A stretch of 64,000 nucleotides of DNA from Peromyscus leucopus. Its lineage: Eukaryota; Chordata; Mammalia; Rodentia; Cricetidae. The notes under the pieces are model-generated. The model had not been told where the DNA came from. It saw nothing but the letters and a program-made list of their open reading frames with translations, and made no database searches. The stretch's first letter is position 1. Each line of letters starts with the position of its first letter. The stretch covers positions 30,320,161 through 30,384,160 of the forward strand of contig NC_051071.1 in NCBI RefSeq assembly GCF_004664715.2, in the 5' to 3' direction. The position numbers and the translations under genes were made by a program. Positions 33,241-44,771 of the stretch are shown here, piece after piece.

Positions 33241-34669
33241 GTCATTTATGACCACCTACTTTCCCTTTAAAATGAGCAGGCATTTCATCCTTGCCACAAA
33301 CACACACCCAAATAAGAGAGTGGACACTTTGTTGGGATATTATGCTTGAATCAGAGAAGAGGAATAAGTGCAGCAAATGTTAAATTGGCTCAATTGTCTT
33401 TGGCATCTTTTCTTCTGTGAGAGAAAAGAAGAAAAATAAAACAAGAGGTGAGAAGGGACCTCCGAGATTGCTGGGGAAGCTGGTGCTTATTTTTAAGGAG
33501 TCTGCAGAAATTGGGACATGTGTTAGCCTGCCCAGCCTGAATTTTATGTCTCATTGTGTTGACTCCATAACAACCACAAATCGGTTTTCACTTGACCATT
33601 CCTAGTTCTATTTGTAAAGACATGTATTAGAGAGACTAAAATATGATTATGGGATGTTTCTCCAAATAGCCAGAAGGGCAGTCATCTGTATTTCCTGGTA
33701 TGGGCAGAGTACTTCCTAGTTTATGTTTCAAGTTATAAGTTGGGACTTCCTTCATGCAAAACCTTGCACAAGATTATCTTAGGGATAGAAAAGTAGACGT
33801 ATTTTCCCTGCTGCTTCAGGAATCTGACTTAAACTTTCTCTAAGTCAAGGCACTAGATTAAGTGTGTCATGTTTGTTTGTCACATGATGTTTATTATTAT
33901 TTCTAATCTACATTCCTAATTTCAGCCTGAATCCTGAGAGACATCTGATTCATTGGGCCTGGAACTGCCCTGGTATCATCTGCTCTCTGAACAAAAGTTC
34001 CATTTTTCATGGCTCAGAGATGCTAAATTCTGAAACAAAAGCCCTAAATGACAGCAGTTTCCTCTGCAGAAAGACAAGATATATAAACATTGAGTTATGA
34101 AGCCACAGAAACTTTTCCTAGACCTACAAGCAGCCTTTTCAACATGATTCCTGCACAGATAAAGCAAAGGTGGAAACATGGATGGGCCTGATCTGATATA
34201 CTTAATCAACTACATGGATTTATAAGCAGGCTAAGTCAGATTCTTCAAGTAACATAAGCAACGCTTGTGTTCTAGCCTTTGTACAAGACTTTACACAAAG
34301 GAAGCCCCAACTAGTAAAGTTCCTCATTGAAATTTTCCACTATGATATGTCCCTATCAGGTGTTTGAGCAAAGAGAAATAATTGCAGTGAGTGGCAACCC
34401 CAAGAGGTCTTTCCAGTTAGCAGTGCTCAGCTGAGGTCAAACCTAAACACTACAAGCAACTCATCCCACCTTAAAAAAGAAGACATTTTGGACTTCCAAC
34501 ATGGGGAAGCAGGAATCTATAATGGAGAAGTAACAGACTTGAGCTGTTCATCTTACTTTTAGCAACACTAGGCCCAAACTCCAGTTCTTCTTGTGTGGTA
34601 AATACATCCAGCCTGGGAAAGGGCATTCAACTGATAGTTTCTAGTTGTGAAAGGTCAACACATGGCCTT
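33241..34669. other. Unique sequence, no gene seen
   Basis: Small frames on both strands have no known domain and no repeat family is recognised. Confidence 0.4.
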
Positions 34670-34955
34670 TGTCCTTAACTCTCTCTGCTTAGGTTTCTTC
34701 ATCTAGAAGATTGGGTAGAAATATTTACTCCATGGACCTGGCTGAATCACAAGAGGAGACTGTTTCCATGAAACCCCTCATATCTCTGATATCCCAGCAA
34801 CAGGTAAATGTAACAGCTGTGTGCCCATGAGTCTACTTGCTTTACCAGGCATATGATCTCATAAATGGGCTTCTACCTAGACCCTTTGTGTATCACAGCT
34901 GGCACCAGGCATATATTAGGCAGTCAGATATTTGGTAAATGAATTAATCATTTCT
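34670..34955 (+). mobile_element. Probable MIR/L2-like remnant
   Basis: 'ctgcttaggtttcttcatct' near the start and 'ggcaccaggcatatattagg' followed by 'ggtaaatgaattaatca' at the end resemble the outer parts of MIRb or an L2 3' end. The middle is too diverged to align by eye. Confidence 0.45.
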
Positions 34956-36824
34956 ATGATGCATAGAAATTGTCCAGGACAATCACTTTGCATATCTTTC
35001 CAGCTTTATCTCATTTCTAACTTAAAATTCTAAGAATCTTCTATACTTTATAATTCTGCACTAGATACCAGCTATAAAACTCTATCTGTGAAACAGACAG
35101 AAGCTTTTTTAACAGTGAAAAGTATATAGAGGCCACAAATTCATAGACATTTAAAATAGATAAATATTATTATTTTTATTTACTCAAAAATAGGTCATTA
35201 AAATTCATATTTGTAAATTAAGTAACTGTTACATGAGTAGTAAATAAATACCATTGACCCCCTCCACTCTTTCATCTATAGCTCCCCCTACCTAAAGGTC
35301 ACCTCTCCTACTCCTTCAACCCACTAATAGATTCGTGTTAAGGTAGCCTCCCAAGTGCATTTTCTATGTCGGGGGACCTTCTCCAGATAGCCATAGAAGT
35401 CTCCTTCTATGTACCACACTTGATTCATTGTTGTGCATTCTTTGCATTCTACACAAATCACTCAGCTGGGACACAAGTAGCAAACTACCTTCTCAATGTC
35501 TCCAGACCAAGGAAGTCTGTGCCCTCCACTTGATGCCCACTGGCTCAGAATAGTCAAAAGATTACATTAGAACATACTCTCTGGGGCTCTAAGAAGTAAG
35601 ACGCAGGACTGACAAAAAAAGGCAGTGACTGATTGCCAATGCCTATCATGGAAATTGGTTATGAGAATAGGAAATTGTCCTGGTTCTCTCTGAATTATGA
35701 CTACCCTCAAATGGAATTCAAAGCAGTAAATAAAGTGTTAACATAGACTTACCATCATCTCCAAGCTTGAGATAGCCCTTATACATGTGCCCACACATAC
35801 TCCCACAGACACATGCGCACAGCACACACTCATACACACCTACACATGCATACACACATATTCACAGTAGTCTCAGAAGTGGCTCATCCTACATTTTATA
35901 CATTGAGAATTGTACATCCTTATTTTATACATTGAGAAGTTGAGATGGGAAACTCCTTTGTTAACAACCAAAGGACATTCCAATGAAACTAGAGGTCAAG
36001 AAAATAACTCAATCACTGTCACTGTCTCTTAGTCACCAAGTAGGAAACAAAAGAGGTGTGTGGTGGGGTGTCAAGAGGGCTCTGCAGTACATAGTTAATG
36101 GCAAAAGCTTGAGGGTTTAAAAAGGTGTAAGTTTTTTGAGGTTTTTTTTGTTTTGTTTTGTTTTCATCAGAATAACATGGCAAGAATAGCAATTGGGATA
36201 GCAGGCCCTGAGAGCCTCTCACCTTACACACCAGTGTTCTAACAGATTTCCTCTTCATCCGGGCGCTGAGCACCATGGTCAGCCTCCTGTCCAAAATCTT
36301 CAAATGTGGGGAAAATACTTGGCTGACCAAGCAAGCTGTGTAAGCCATTGTGAGTTGTGCTAAGTGGGTAACCACAGTGACAGGCGGGGAGGGCGGGGGG
36401 AGGCAGGGGCAGAGCTGGTTGGAGAGCCACCCTGAACTGCCTGCTGAGCAGACACTTGACACATTCAACCCAAATCCTGCTGCTTGCTCTCTGAGTGAGA
36501 CATTTGGTCTCCTGGTTTGAAAATGAAGTACTCACTCTCATGAGAACCTGGCTCTGCCCTCCCTGTAACTTGATACTCCCACATCTCCACCTTCAGATTC
36601 ATTCCTGGCTTTGCCTGGTGCAACATCTTAGCTCTGAGAACTTGTGATTTGTACTAGATTTAAAATAAATTATTTCCCAAAGAATAAATAACTCTAAAGG
36701 AAAATAAAATTTCAGAAATGAAGTCACTTTTAAGTATTCCTCAATTCCTTTTCCCCCCTCTGAAGAACTGAGATTAGCCAAGATGCACACCAATAGATTA
36801 ATTAAAATTAATAATGGTTCATGG
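34956..36824. other. Unique sequence with short local repeats, no gene seen
   Basis: A 17-bp phrase 'attttatacattgagaa' occurs twice near 35,892-35,938, about 30 bp apart. CA-rich text lies at about 35,790-35,865 and a TTTTG run at about 36,145-36,164. A 149-codon minus-strand frame (36,019-36,468) overlaps a 100-codon frame in another phase and shows no known domain. Confidence 0.45.
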
Positions 36825-36990
36825 CCCCAAGCACTGTCAAAAACTTTATAAACACCCATTTATTTAAGCTCCATGTCAGGCCCATGAGTTGGTTTTTAGT
36901 ACCCTAACTAGTTCTTACAGATGAGAACAAAAACTCAAAGAAGTAAGTCACATGTCCAGGGATATGTACAGCCAGACTGGAGTCAGGAAG
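36825..36990 (+). mobile_element. MIR SINE
   Basis: 'ccaagcactgtcaaaaactt', 'cttacagatgagaacaaaaa', 'ctcaaagaagtaagtcacat' and 'gtccagggatatgtacagcc' match MIR in order. Confidence 0.7.
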
Positions 36991-37544
36991 TGAGACACCT
37001 GTGTAGGAAATTTAAGGAGGCATTCACTCTCAGGATTGTGCAAGTGCACAGTTATCACCTAGGAGTGTGAATGCCCCCTTAAATTTTCCATAAGCTTCTC
37101 TTACCCCATTTTAGTCTGGTGCCACAGCAGTAGCAAAACTGAGGTTTACCTTGGTGCCAAAGCTCCAGTTCAATGCCACCTGGATCAAAAAAAATCTACC
37201 CATGATGTCTTGCTCCAAAAGGTAAGCCTCTGCACAAGTATCTTTAATACCTAAGATTGTGGGTGAGCTGCTCCAACCATCTGAGTTCAATAGGGAAATA
37301 TGGAGGTGTTGTGTGTACATATCTTCACATAAGCCCACACACACTAGCACACATATAAACATACACATACCCCTCCTGCTGTAAGGCACCAGTTGTCAAT
37401 CATGTTAGATATCTGAGCACAATCCAATATAATAAAAGGAAAACTGTCATTGTATCTGCCCCAAATATAAAGCAAGAAAGTGCTAAAACTCTATCAATTT
37501 TAAACCTGTTATTGACCCCTTTGTTTGAGAAAAGAAAAATATAG
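36991..37544. other. Unique sequence, nothing recognised
   Basis: A 92-codon minus-strand frame (37,111-37,389) has no known domain. A short CA-rich stretch lies near 37,330-37,370. Confidence 0.4.
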
Positions 37545-37550
37545 AGCCAA

Positions 37551-37916
37551 TGCTGTAGATATCATTCTGTATAAATAAAACACTGATTGGCCAGTGGCCA
37601 GGCAGGAAGTAGGCAGGACAAGGAGAGGAGAATTCTGGGAAGTGGAAGGCTGAGTGAGGGAGACACTGCCAGCTGCCGCCATGACAAGCAGCATGTGAAG
37701 ATACTGGTAAGTCACGAGCCACGTGGCAAGGTATAGATTTATAGAAATGGATTAATTTAAGATATAAGAACAGTTAGCAAGAAACCTGCCACGGCCATAC
37801 AGTTTGTAAGCAATATAAGTCTCTGTGTTTACTTGGTTGGGTCTGAGCGGCTGTGGGACTGGCGGGTGACAAAGATTTGTCCTGACTATGGGCCAGGCAG
37901 GAAAACTCTAGCTAAA
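37551..37916 (+). mobile_element. mys-type solo LTR
   Basis: In plus orientation it starts 'tgctgtagatatcattctgt' and carries 'ataaataaaacactgattgg', 'gaattctgggaagtggaagg', 'cacgtggcaaggtatagat' and 'gccacggccatacagtttg'. It parallels the mys-like LTRs at 29.5 and 32.0 kb. Its 3' end differs ('gactatgggccaggcaggaa'), so it is a different subfamily. The 6-bp duplication 'agccaa' flanks it at 37,545-37,550 and 37,917-37,922. No internal region or second LTR is nearby. Confidence 0.85.
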
Positions 37917-37922
37917 AGCCAA

Positions 37923-38602
37923 TGTCACATAAATGTAGAAACCAGAACCAAAATAATGACAGAGTTGCATGACCAGTTTCTTAGCCCCAGCTCCACTCTG
38001 CCCTGGATTGAGCTGTAAAGGATCTAGACTCACCAGGGCAAAGTAAACCATGTTCCTCGGAGCAGTAGGTATGACTTCACTAAAGTTCAACATCATTTCT
38101 GTTGGGCAGAGAGGAGAGCCCAGCGTAAGCCCCTAGTAAACAGCACACTTCCCCAACTTAAGGGAGCAGAGGGTAGTGTGTGGGAATTCCACAGAGCCTG
38201 TTTGTCAAAATTACTCCAATTATAAGACATTTTATCCAAAATAGCTCTTTTCCCTTGCCATCCACAATTTCCCATTGTAATTTTCATTTTCATCCAAAGA
38301 CCATTTAAACCAAAAGGAAAATGAGATACTTACTCAGAAAATGGGTATCATCCAGATGTTGGACAAGATGCCAGGCCTGTGTGTCCTGATGAGTTGAGTT
38401 GGTATATCAGACATCTGTTGGAAGCTGCTGAAGACAGTAAAGGGATGGGAAGATATCAAAAGAGGAACATGAGAAAAAGAAAGCTGTGATATATACACAT
38501 CTGGAGAAAGTCAAAGATTATTCTAGAAAACCTAAGAAAACAATCCCTTAAATTCTAATACCATTTTGTTTCATTCTAAGCAAACAAAATTATGGTCTTT
38601 CA
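37923..38602. other. Unique sequence, nothing recognised
   Basis: No repeat or coding signal identified. Confidence 0.4.
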
Positions 38603-38685
38603 GTCTAGGATGTGGCTGAGTAGTAGAATGCTTGAGAAATATTTGTGAGGCCATGGGTTTCATCCCTAGCATCAGAAAAGCAGTG
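38603..38685 (+). mobile_element. ID SINE
   Basis: 'ctaggatgtggctgagtagt', 'agaatgcttgagaa' and 'catgggtttcatccctagca' followed by 'tcagaaaag' match the tRNA-Ala-derived ID element. Short A-rich tail and moderate divergence. Confidence 0.75.
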
Positions 38686-39035
38686 ACAACAACATCATAA
38701 AGTACAATGAGTGCACTCAAGAGTCAGAGGCAAACTGATCACATTGAATCAGCAGTCAAGAAGTAGACAGCAAACAGGAAGTAGGGCTAAGCTATGAAAC
38801 CACAAGGTTTGCCCTCCAGTGATCCACTTTTCCCAACACGGCTCTACCTCCTTGACATTTGACAACTGTCCCAGTGTCACTAGCTAGAGACCAAGTGTTC
38901 AAACACAAGGTGAAGCTCCATGCTAAGTATTGTATTTTCTTCTTCTGCAGTGTAGCAACAGAAAATGGTGGGATTCCCAAGGTACATAATGTAACATTTC
39001 ATCACTTTAATCCATAAAAACTCATTAGAGCATTA
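38686..39035. other. Unique sequence, nothing recognised
   Basis: No repeat or coding signal identified. Confidence 0.4.
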
Positions 39036-39170
39036 AGTTTCTGGACATCACCTGGGAACTTTGTAGAAAACCAGGTCCCTACTGGTCCCTACTCCAGACC
39101 AAATCAATCAGTCTGTATTTCAGCAGGGCCACACCCAGCAGAGCAAAAGCTAAAACTTGGCATTCCTAGA
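39036..39170 (+). mobile_element. MER5A-like hAT-Charlie remnant
   Basis: 'acatcacctgggaactttgt', 'agaaaaccaggtccct' and 'caatcagtctgtatttcagc' with 'gggccacacccagcaga' recall the MER5A layout. 'ggtccctact' is duplicated inside. Terminal inverted repeats are not intact. Confidence 0.45.
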
Positions 39171-39669
39171 AGAGAAGAACAACGACCAAGCAGACAGCAA
39201 GATTCACATGGACACTCTGGTTTTTTTGTGTGTTTGGTTGGTTGGTTGGTTGGTTTTTTGTCTTTTGTTTTTTTTATAGTGAAAGGAAAACAACTTTATT
39301 TTATGGGTTGGTATGTTTAAAGGGCAGAGTGGGGTCAGTGCAAGTAACAGGTCTTATAAAGAGCTTTAGAGGTTATAAGGTCATAGAGCCATCTCTTGAA
39401 CATATTTCCCCCAAAAGGCATCTACAGGTATTTTCTTCTCACTATCAGAAGACAGGTGAATCTACAGAGACAAGTGAATACCAAGGGGAGGATTAACTGA
39501 TTCACTGTTGCCCTTAAAAACTTCACAGACACTCAATGTAGCAACACACCAGGACTCCAAGGTGCACATTAAAGTCTAAGACACACCATTGTGACTCTAA
39601 AGCTAGGGACAGAAAGTAAAGAGACATTAAAAATAATAACCACACCACTGGCACCAAGGCAGAACTGAC
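39171..39669. other. Unique sequence with (TTGG)n and T-rich stretch
   Basis: Five to six TTGG units at about 39,234-39,254 sit in a T/G-rich stretch. Nothing else is recognised. Confidence 0.5.
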
Positions 39670-39840
39670 AGTGTGCTTAGCACATGCTGTGAGGTCTTCC
39701 ACAACTTCTCTGTTGATCAGCAACCTAAAAGGAATGCATCATCATCTCCACTTTACAAATGAGAAAAATGACCCTCACAAAAGATCAGTAGCTCAACTAT
39801 GACTCAGTAATAAATGGCAAATTCAAGATGTTTAAAACCA
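39670..39840 (+). mobile_element. MIR SINE
   Basis: 'gtgcttagcacatgctgtga', 'catctccactttacaaatga', 'gaaaaatgaccctcac' and 'agtagctcaactatgactca' follow MIR order. Confidence 0.7.
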
Positions 39841-40234
39841 AAGCCTTAGCTGCTAAATGACTTACTACCTGTAAGTGTGCTTTGAAATTTTCTTAAGGTA
39901 AGGAATCTATGAATTCTGGAATTGTTTGGATTTATGGATGTGCTTCTGGATATTGTATACATCAACCCTCTAGAGACTCTCAAGAAAAAACATAAGGTAA
40001 TAAATATACTATAACCTATTAAATAAAATGTGAACAAAGAGAAAATCATTTCAACATATCAGTCTACTGGAAACTTGGGTATATAAATTCATTAAACAGT
40101 TATATCAGGGTTAGCACTATTAGAACTTAAGCTCATGAACATAAAGCCCTTGCCTCTACCTCAGATCCTATGAGACCAAAACAGGAAAAATATTCCTTGC
40201 AGGTTATATGTTCTATTTGCAGTTAAGAATAACT

Positions 40235-42205
40235 GCACAAAACTCAAGTCCAAGAGGATCTAAGACTTCAACATAAACCCAGACATACTGAGCCTGATAG
40301 AAGAGAAAGTAGGAAATAATTTGAACACATTGGCATAGGAGACAACTTCCTGAACAGATCACCAATAGCCCAGACACTAAGATCAATAATTAACAAATGG
40401 GACCTCATGAAACAGAAAAGCTTCTGTAAGGCAAAGGATACTGTTAATAGTACAAAAAGGTAGCCCACAGAATAGGAAAAGAATTTCAGCAATTCCACAT
40501 CCAACAGAGGGTTAATATTCAAAATATATAAAGAACTCAAGAAACTAAACATCAACAAACTAAATAATCCAATTTAAAAATGGATATAGATCTAAACAGA
40601 GAATTTTCAACAGAGGAATCTCAAACAGCCAATAGACACTTAAAGAAATGTTCAACATCCTTAGCCATCAGGGAAATGCAAATCAAAGGGACTCTGAAAT
40701 TCCATGTTATACCTGTAAAAATAACTAAGATCAAAAACACAAGTGACAGCTCATCCTGGAGAAGATGTGGATTAAGGGGAACACTCCTTCATTGCTGGTA
40801 GGAATGCAAACTTTGGAAATCAATATGGCAGGTTCTCAGAAAATTGGGAATTGATCTTCCTCAAGACCCAGATATATCATTTCTGGGCATGTACCCAAAG
40901 GACACTCTATCCTATCACAAGGATATTTGTTCAACTATGTTCATAGCAGGTTTTTTCATAATAGCCAGAAACAAGAAACAACCTAGATGTCCCTAATTGA
41001 GGAATGGATAAAGAAAATTTGGTACAATTACACAATGGAGTATTACTCAGCTGTTAAAAACAACGACATCATGAAATTTGCAGGCAAATGGATGGAACTA
41101 GAAAACATCATCCTGAGTGAGGTAACTCAGGTCCAGAAAAAACAAACATGGTATATACTCACTTATAAGTGGATATTAGCTATAAAGTAAAACATAATCA
41201 TGCTATGGTCCACAAACCTAGAGAGCCTAAAGTAACAAGGAGGGCTTAAGAGGGAGACAAGGATCTCCCTGGGAAGGGGAAATAGAATAGATTTTCCTGC
41301 TGGACGGATCAACTTGGGGGAGAGTGACAATACTGGGAGAAACAACTCCCAGTTGGAATTGGGGAGTATTTCAGGGGAGAAGTGGCAACTTAGTACAATG
41401 GAAACTCCATGGAATCTACTAGAGTAACCCTAGCAAAGACTCCTAGTAATTAGGAACACAAGACCTGAACCAGCCATCTTCTGTAACTATACAAGGCTTC
41501 AAGAGGAAGGATTGGGACACCAACCCAGCCGTAAAACCTTCAACCTACAGTTTGTCTTGTCTGCAGAATGTTCTGGGATTGGAGCCTAGCAGAATCATCA
41601 TCAAAGGGACCAGAGAGACTTCATCCAGCAACTGATAGGAGCAAATGCAGAGTCCTACAACCAAATATTAGGCGGAGCTCAGGGAATCCTGTAAGGGGCG
41701 GGGGGTGAAGAGGAAGGATCAGAGGAACCAGAGGGGTCAGGGACACTAAGAGAACACAGCTCAGAGAATCAACTGGTCAGGACTCTTGAGGGTTTGTAGA
41801 GATCAGGGAGCTTATAGGGGTCTGACCTAGGTCCTCTGCAAATAAGTTATGGCTGAGTTTCTTGGTGTTCTTGTGAGATTCCTAACAGTGGGGACAGGGT
41901 CTGTCTCTGACTCCTTTGCCTGCTTGTGGGACCCTTTTCCTCCTCCTGGGTTGCCTAGTCCAGCCTTGATATAATGGCATGTACTTGGTCTTACTGTAGC
42001 ATATTAGGCTGTGTTTGGTTGATATCCCTGGGAGGCCTGCTCTTTTCTGAGGTAAGATGGAGGGAGCATGGAACTGGGGGAGAGGGGAAATAGAGGGAGA
42101 GCCTGGGAGGGGGCAAGGGAGGGGAAACTGTAATTGTGATTTAATATATGAGATAATCATGATAATGATAATTATGATGATGATGATGATGATGATGATA
42201 GTAAA
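40235..42205 (+). mobile_element. 5'-truncated L1 LINE insertion, ~2 kb
   Basis: ORF2 from about the end of the RT domain is visible on the plus strand, for example at 40,987-41,190 ([19 protein letters not shown], then [17 protein letters not shown]). A 3' UTR of about 950 bp follows, with G-rich tracts at about 41,695-41,710 and 42,056-42,128. The tail has become an (ATG)n microsatellite at about 42,173-42,200. Direct repeats 'aagaataact' flank it at 40,225-40,234 and 42,206-42,215. ORF2 is broken by stops. This is a different 3' UTR subfamily from the 9.3/28.3-kb pair. Confidence 0.92.
42173..42201. repeat. (ATG)n microsatellite at the L1 tail
   Basis: Nine or so ATG units terminate the L1 insertion. 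It grew from the insert's 3' end. Poly-Met/Ile and poly-Asp/His frames through it are artefacts. Confidence 0.92.
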
Positions 42206-42215
42206 AAGAATAACT

Positions 42216-42560
42216 TTCTGTTTGTCCTGTGTTTGTTTGACCCATCTACACTGGATATGCTTGATCACATGTGGGTGGGAGGTATGCGGACAGGAAATAG
42301 GCCAGGACATACACTTGCCCTGATTGGATATAGAAGGAAGTACATCAGGATATATGTTTGCCCCTGATTGGACCTGGTGTGAAATGTGATGGCCCCATGG
42401 TTTTGCCTTTTTAAGCTCCTGTAAAACGTATTTCCTGTGAATTGCAAAGTGGTCCTAGCCAGAGCCCATCCTCTTGGTCAGTATTTAATTAAGCTTGCTT
42501 CAAATTTGGCTTAAGATTGTGGTAATGGCTTATTCTTGACCAGTGAGGTTGACAGAACAA
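42216..42560 (+). mobile_element. Putative unidentified LTR
   Basis: LTR-like features are present. Two CCAAT-type 'cctgattgga' boxes lie in an imperfect ~43-bp tandem duplication (42,303-42,372). 'ctttttaagctcctgt' reads like a core promoter, 'tatttaattaagcttg' like a poly-A signal region, and the end is 'aggttgaca'. No family is recognised and no target-site duplication is clear. It could be an unrelated unique sequence. Confidence 0.35.
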
Positions 42561-43104
42561 AACCAAAGACAGGAGCAGCAAACACAAACTATACATGTGG
42601 GATTGCACAAAAGACTGTACATTCTGTTCTTTAAGTCACATTCATCACTGTCTAAGAAGCCAAGGATCCTGTGAAGTTCACTAGGCAGCAACCTAACTGA
42701 ATCAATGAGCTTTAGGTTCAGTGAGAGTGAGAGATCTGACTCAAATATAAATAAATAAAAATGGAATGTGATCAAGGAAAGAATACCAACATCAACCTCT
42801 ATCCTCTACTTCCACATCCATGTCTACACTAGTACACATGCATGTGTATACACAGATGCACACATCTATTCAGACTAACAAGTGTCTACACCATACAATT
42901 TAATAAGATAAAATAAAAGGCTATCATGTAACTCAGCATAGTGCTAGATACATAGAAGGCTCTAAAGATGCCTTTGGTCTTGATAGAAGTAATGATGCTG
43001 ACTACCAGTGGTCCTGCCTGTTAGAAGTGAGAACACAGAAAGCTCTAGCTCTAAGCCTCTTGACTAAGGCACAGGCAGAAAGATGGCACAATGGAGCAAA
43101 TGTT
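42561..43104. other. Mostly unique, possible MIR scrap
   Basis: 'agcatagtgctagatacat' near 42,937 resembles a MIR/L2 3' block, but too little survives for a firm call. Nothing else is recognised. Confidence 0.35.
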
Positions 43105-43420
43105 TATGTTAACCTAAAACTCCTATGTTGAAGTCCTAACATCAATGGGACTATATTTAGAGCTGAGATCTTTACTTGATCATAAAGGTACAGCCTAAGT
43201 GATCAGGATAAGTTTCTTTATTAGAAGAATCACCAATTGAATATTCATTCATTTCCCTCTCCCCCTCCCTCCCTTCCCCTCCCCAATTCCACTCTTCCCC
43301 TCTCCTCAAAAGCACACAGTAAGAGCATACAGCAGTCAAAAAGCCACAAGGAAGCCCTTACCAGGTATCAAATTGGCACCTCCAGATTGTGAAAAATATG
43401 TCATGCTCCTCTTCTTTAGT
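43105..43420 (+). mobile_element. MLT1/MST-like LTR (ERVL-MaLR)
   Basis: 'aactcctatgttgaagtcct', 'tagagctgagatctttactt', 'tttctttattagaagaatca' and 'aagcccttaccaggtatca' run in the order of MLT1/MST LTRs, sense orientation. A C/T-rich stretch with A-rich text (about 43,245-43,345) interrupts the middle and may be a separate insert. Confidence 0.6.
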
Positions 43421-44688
43421 GGGTTTTGTGTCATCCCAGGCTGATTAAATACATAGCAACCCAAGGCATAGAACCCAACAAGGAGAACACAGAGTGTTAC
43501 CTCCCTCCATCACCCATGCCTCTCATCCAGAACAAAAAGGGGAGTGTGTTATAGAGCAGTGGAATAAAGCCTGGGTGCTTCCCTCATGGAAGCCAAACCC
43601 CACCCTTATGGGCTTCGAGTCATCCTCTCCATATGCATGGTCTACTGAGGTTTAAGATAAAAGTACAAAGGACAGATTCTTATTGGCCAGAGATCAAAAC
43701 CAAATGTGAGGCATTTGCCAGTTCTGATCTTTGCTTAGTCTAAGAATTCTTTCCTGCTTCCCCTAAGAGAAACTTCCTTTTTGTCTTTTGTGTCCTAGCC
43801 ACACCCTAGTAGAACTTCAGCTGGTGCAATTTTATTCGTTTTTGTCAAAGCTGCAAATGTCAAGGTAGAAGCCCATGCTTATAAGAAATGTGCCCTCTTT
43901 TCACAGAATTCAATGTAATTTCTACTCGGAACCCATTATTCACATCATGAGGCTCATATAGAAATCTCAGTCCTTCTCCTCCAGGTGTCTTAGGCACAGC
44001 TTAGGCTTGACCATAAAGCCAAAGCTTGGTAAGGCTGGAAGCTGCAAGGCTCCTTCGACTGTCACCTGATACACCCCTTCTGTTGGCATGCCCAGCACCT
44101 AGAATGAATAGGTGGTCCCTCCTGATTCTATCATGTGTCCCAAAGGGTGATGTCTGTGCAGGACCCTAGCTCCAGTTCACTTCAGAATCACCCCAGATCC
44201 CATCTACCCAGGTATTCCATGTAGATGTTTCTGCTTGACTCATGAAGTTTTTGCCAGACATGTTCTCCCAGTCCATCTCTGTGCATACACATGGTTCAGC
44301 AGTTCTTGCTTCTCCAGCCAAAGCATCGCAAGCAAAGGCCAGGTTCCCTGGCCTAGGGAGGTGAGTGCTCCCAGAGTGCTCACATGGCTAATCACTTAAA
44401 ACTGAGTCTTCGTTGTATCAGCAGTGGCCCCTGAACATCTGGTTCAGACATTCCCCCCTCCTCCCTCGAGCACAGTCTGAAACATTCTACCAAATGTTTC
44501 AAGAGGGGGAAAAAATACAGCCTAAGTGGTGTTGCAGCTGTCCAGTGATCCAACTCTGTGGACAGACACCCATGGACAATTCCACATGCAGCAGAGATCT
44601 GATTTCAGTGTGTTTGATTCCATGATTCAAAGCTAAACCCCCATCCTACCTTTTCCCTCCCAGTCACCCTAGGAGGAGGAGAATCCCA

Positions 44689-44689
<1 letters not shown>
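43421..44689. other. Unique sequence, no gene seen
   Basis: No repeat or coding signal identified in about 1.3 kb. Confidence 0.4.
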
Positions 44690-44730
<41 letters not shown>

Positions 44731-44771
44731 CACGCACGCACGTGCACACACACACACACACACACACACAA
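44690..44771. repeat. (CA)n microsatellite interrupted by CACG units
   Basis: Two long CA runs flank a 'cacgcacgcacgtgcac' core at about 44,731-44,747. It is alternating purine-pyrimidine throughout. Confidence 0.96.

Noticed and set aside
36019..36541. Overlapping 149- and 100-codon minus-strand frames
   Set aside because: Two phases are open over the same bases and no domain is recognised. Probably chance in GC-richer text.
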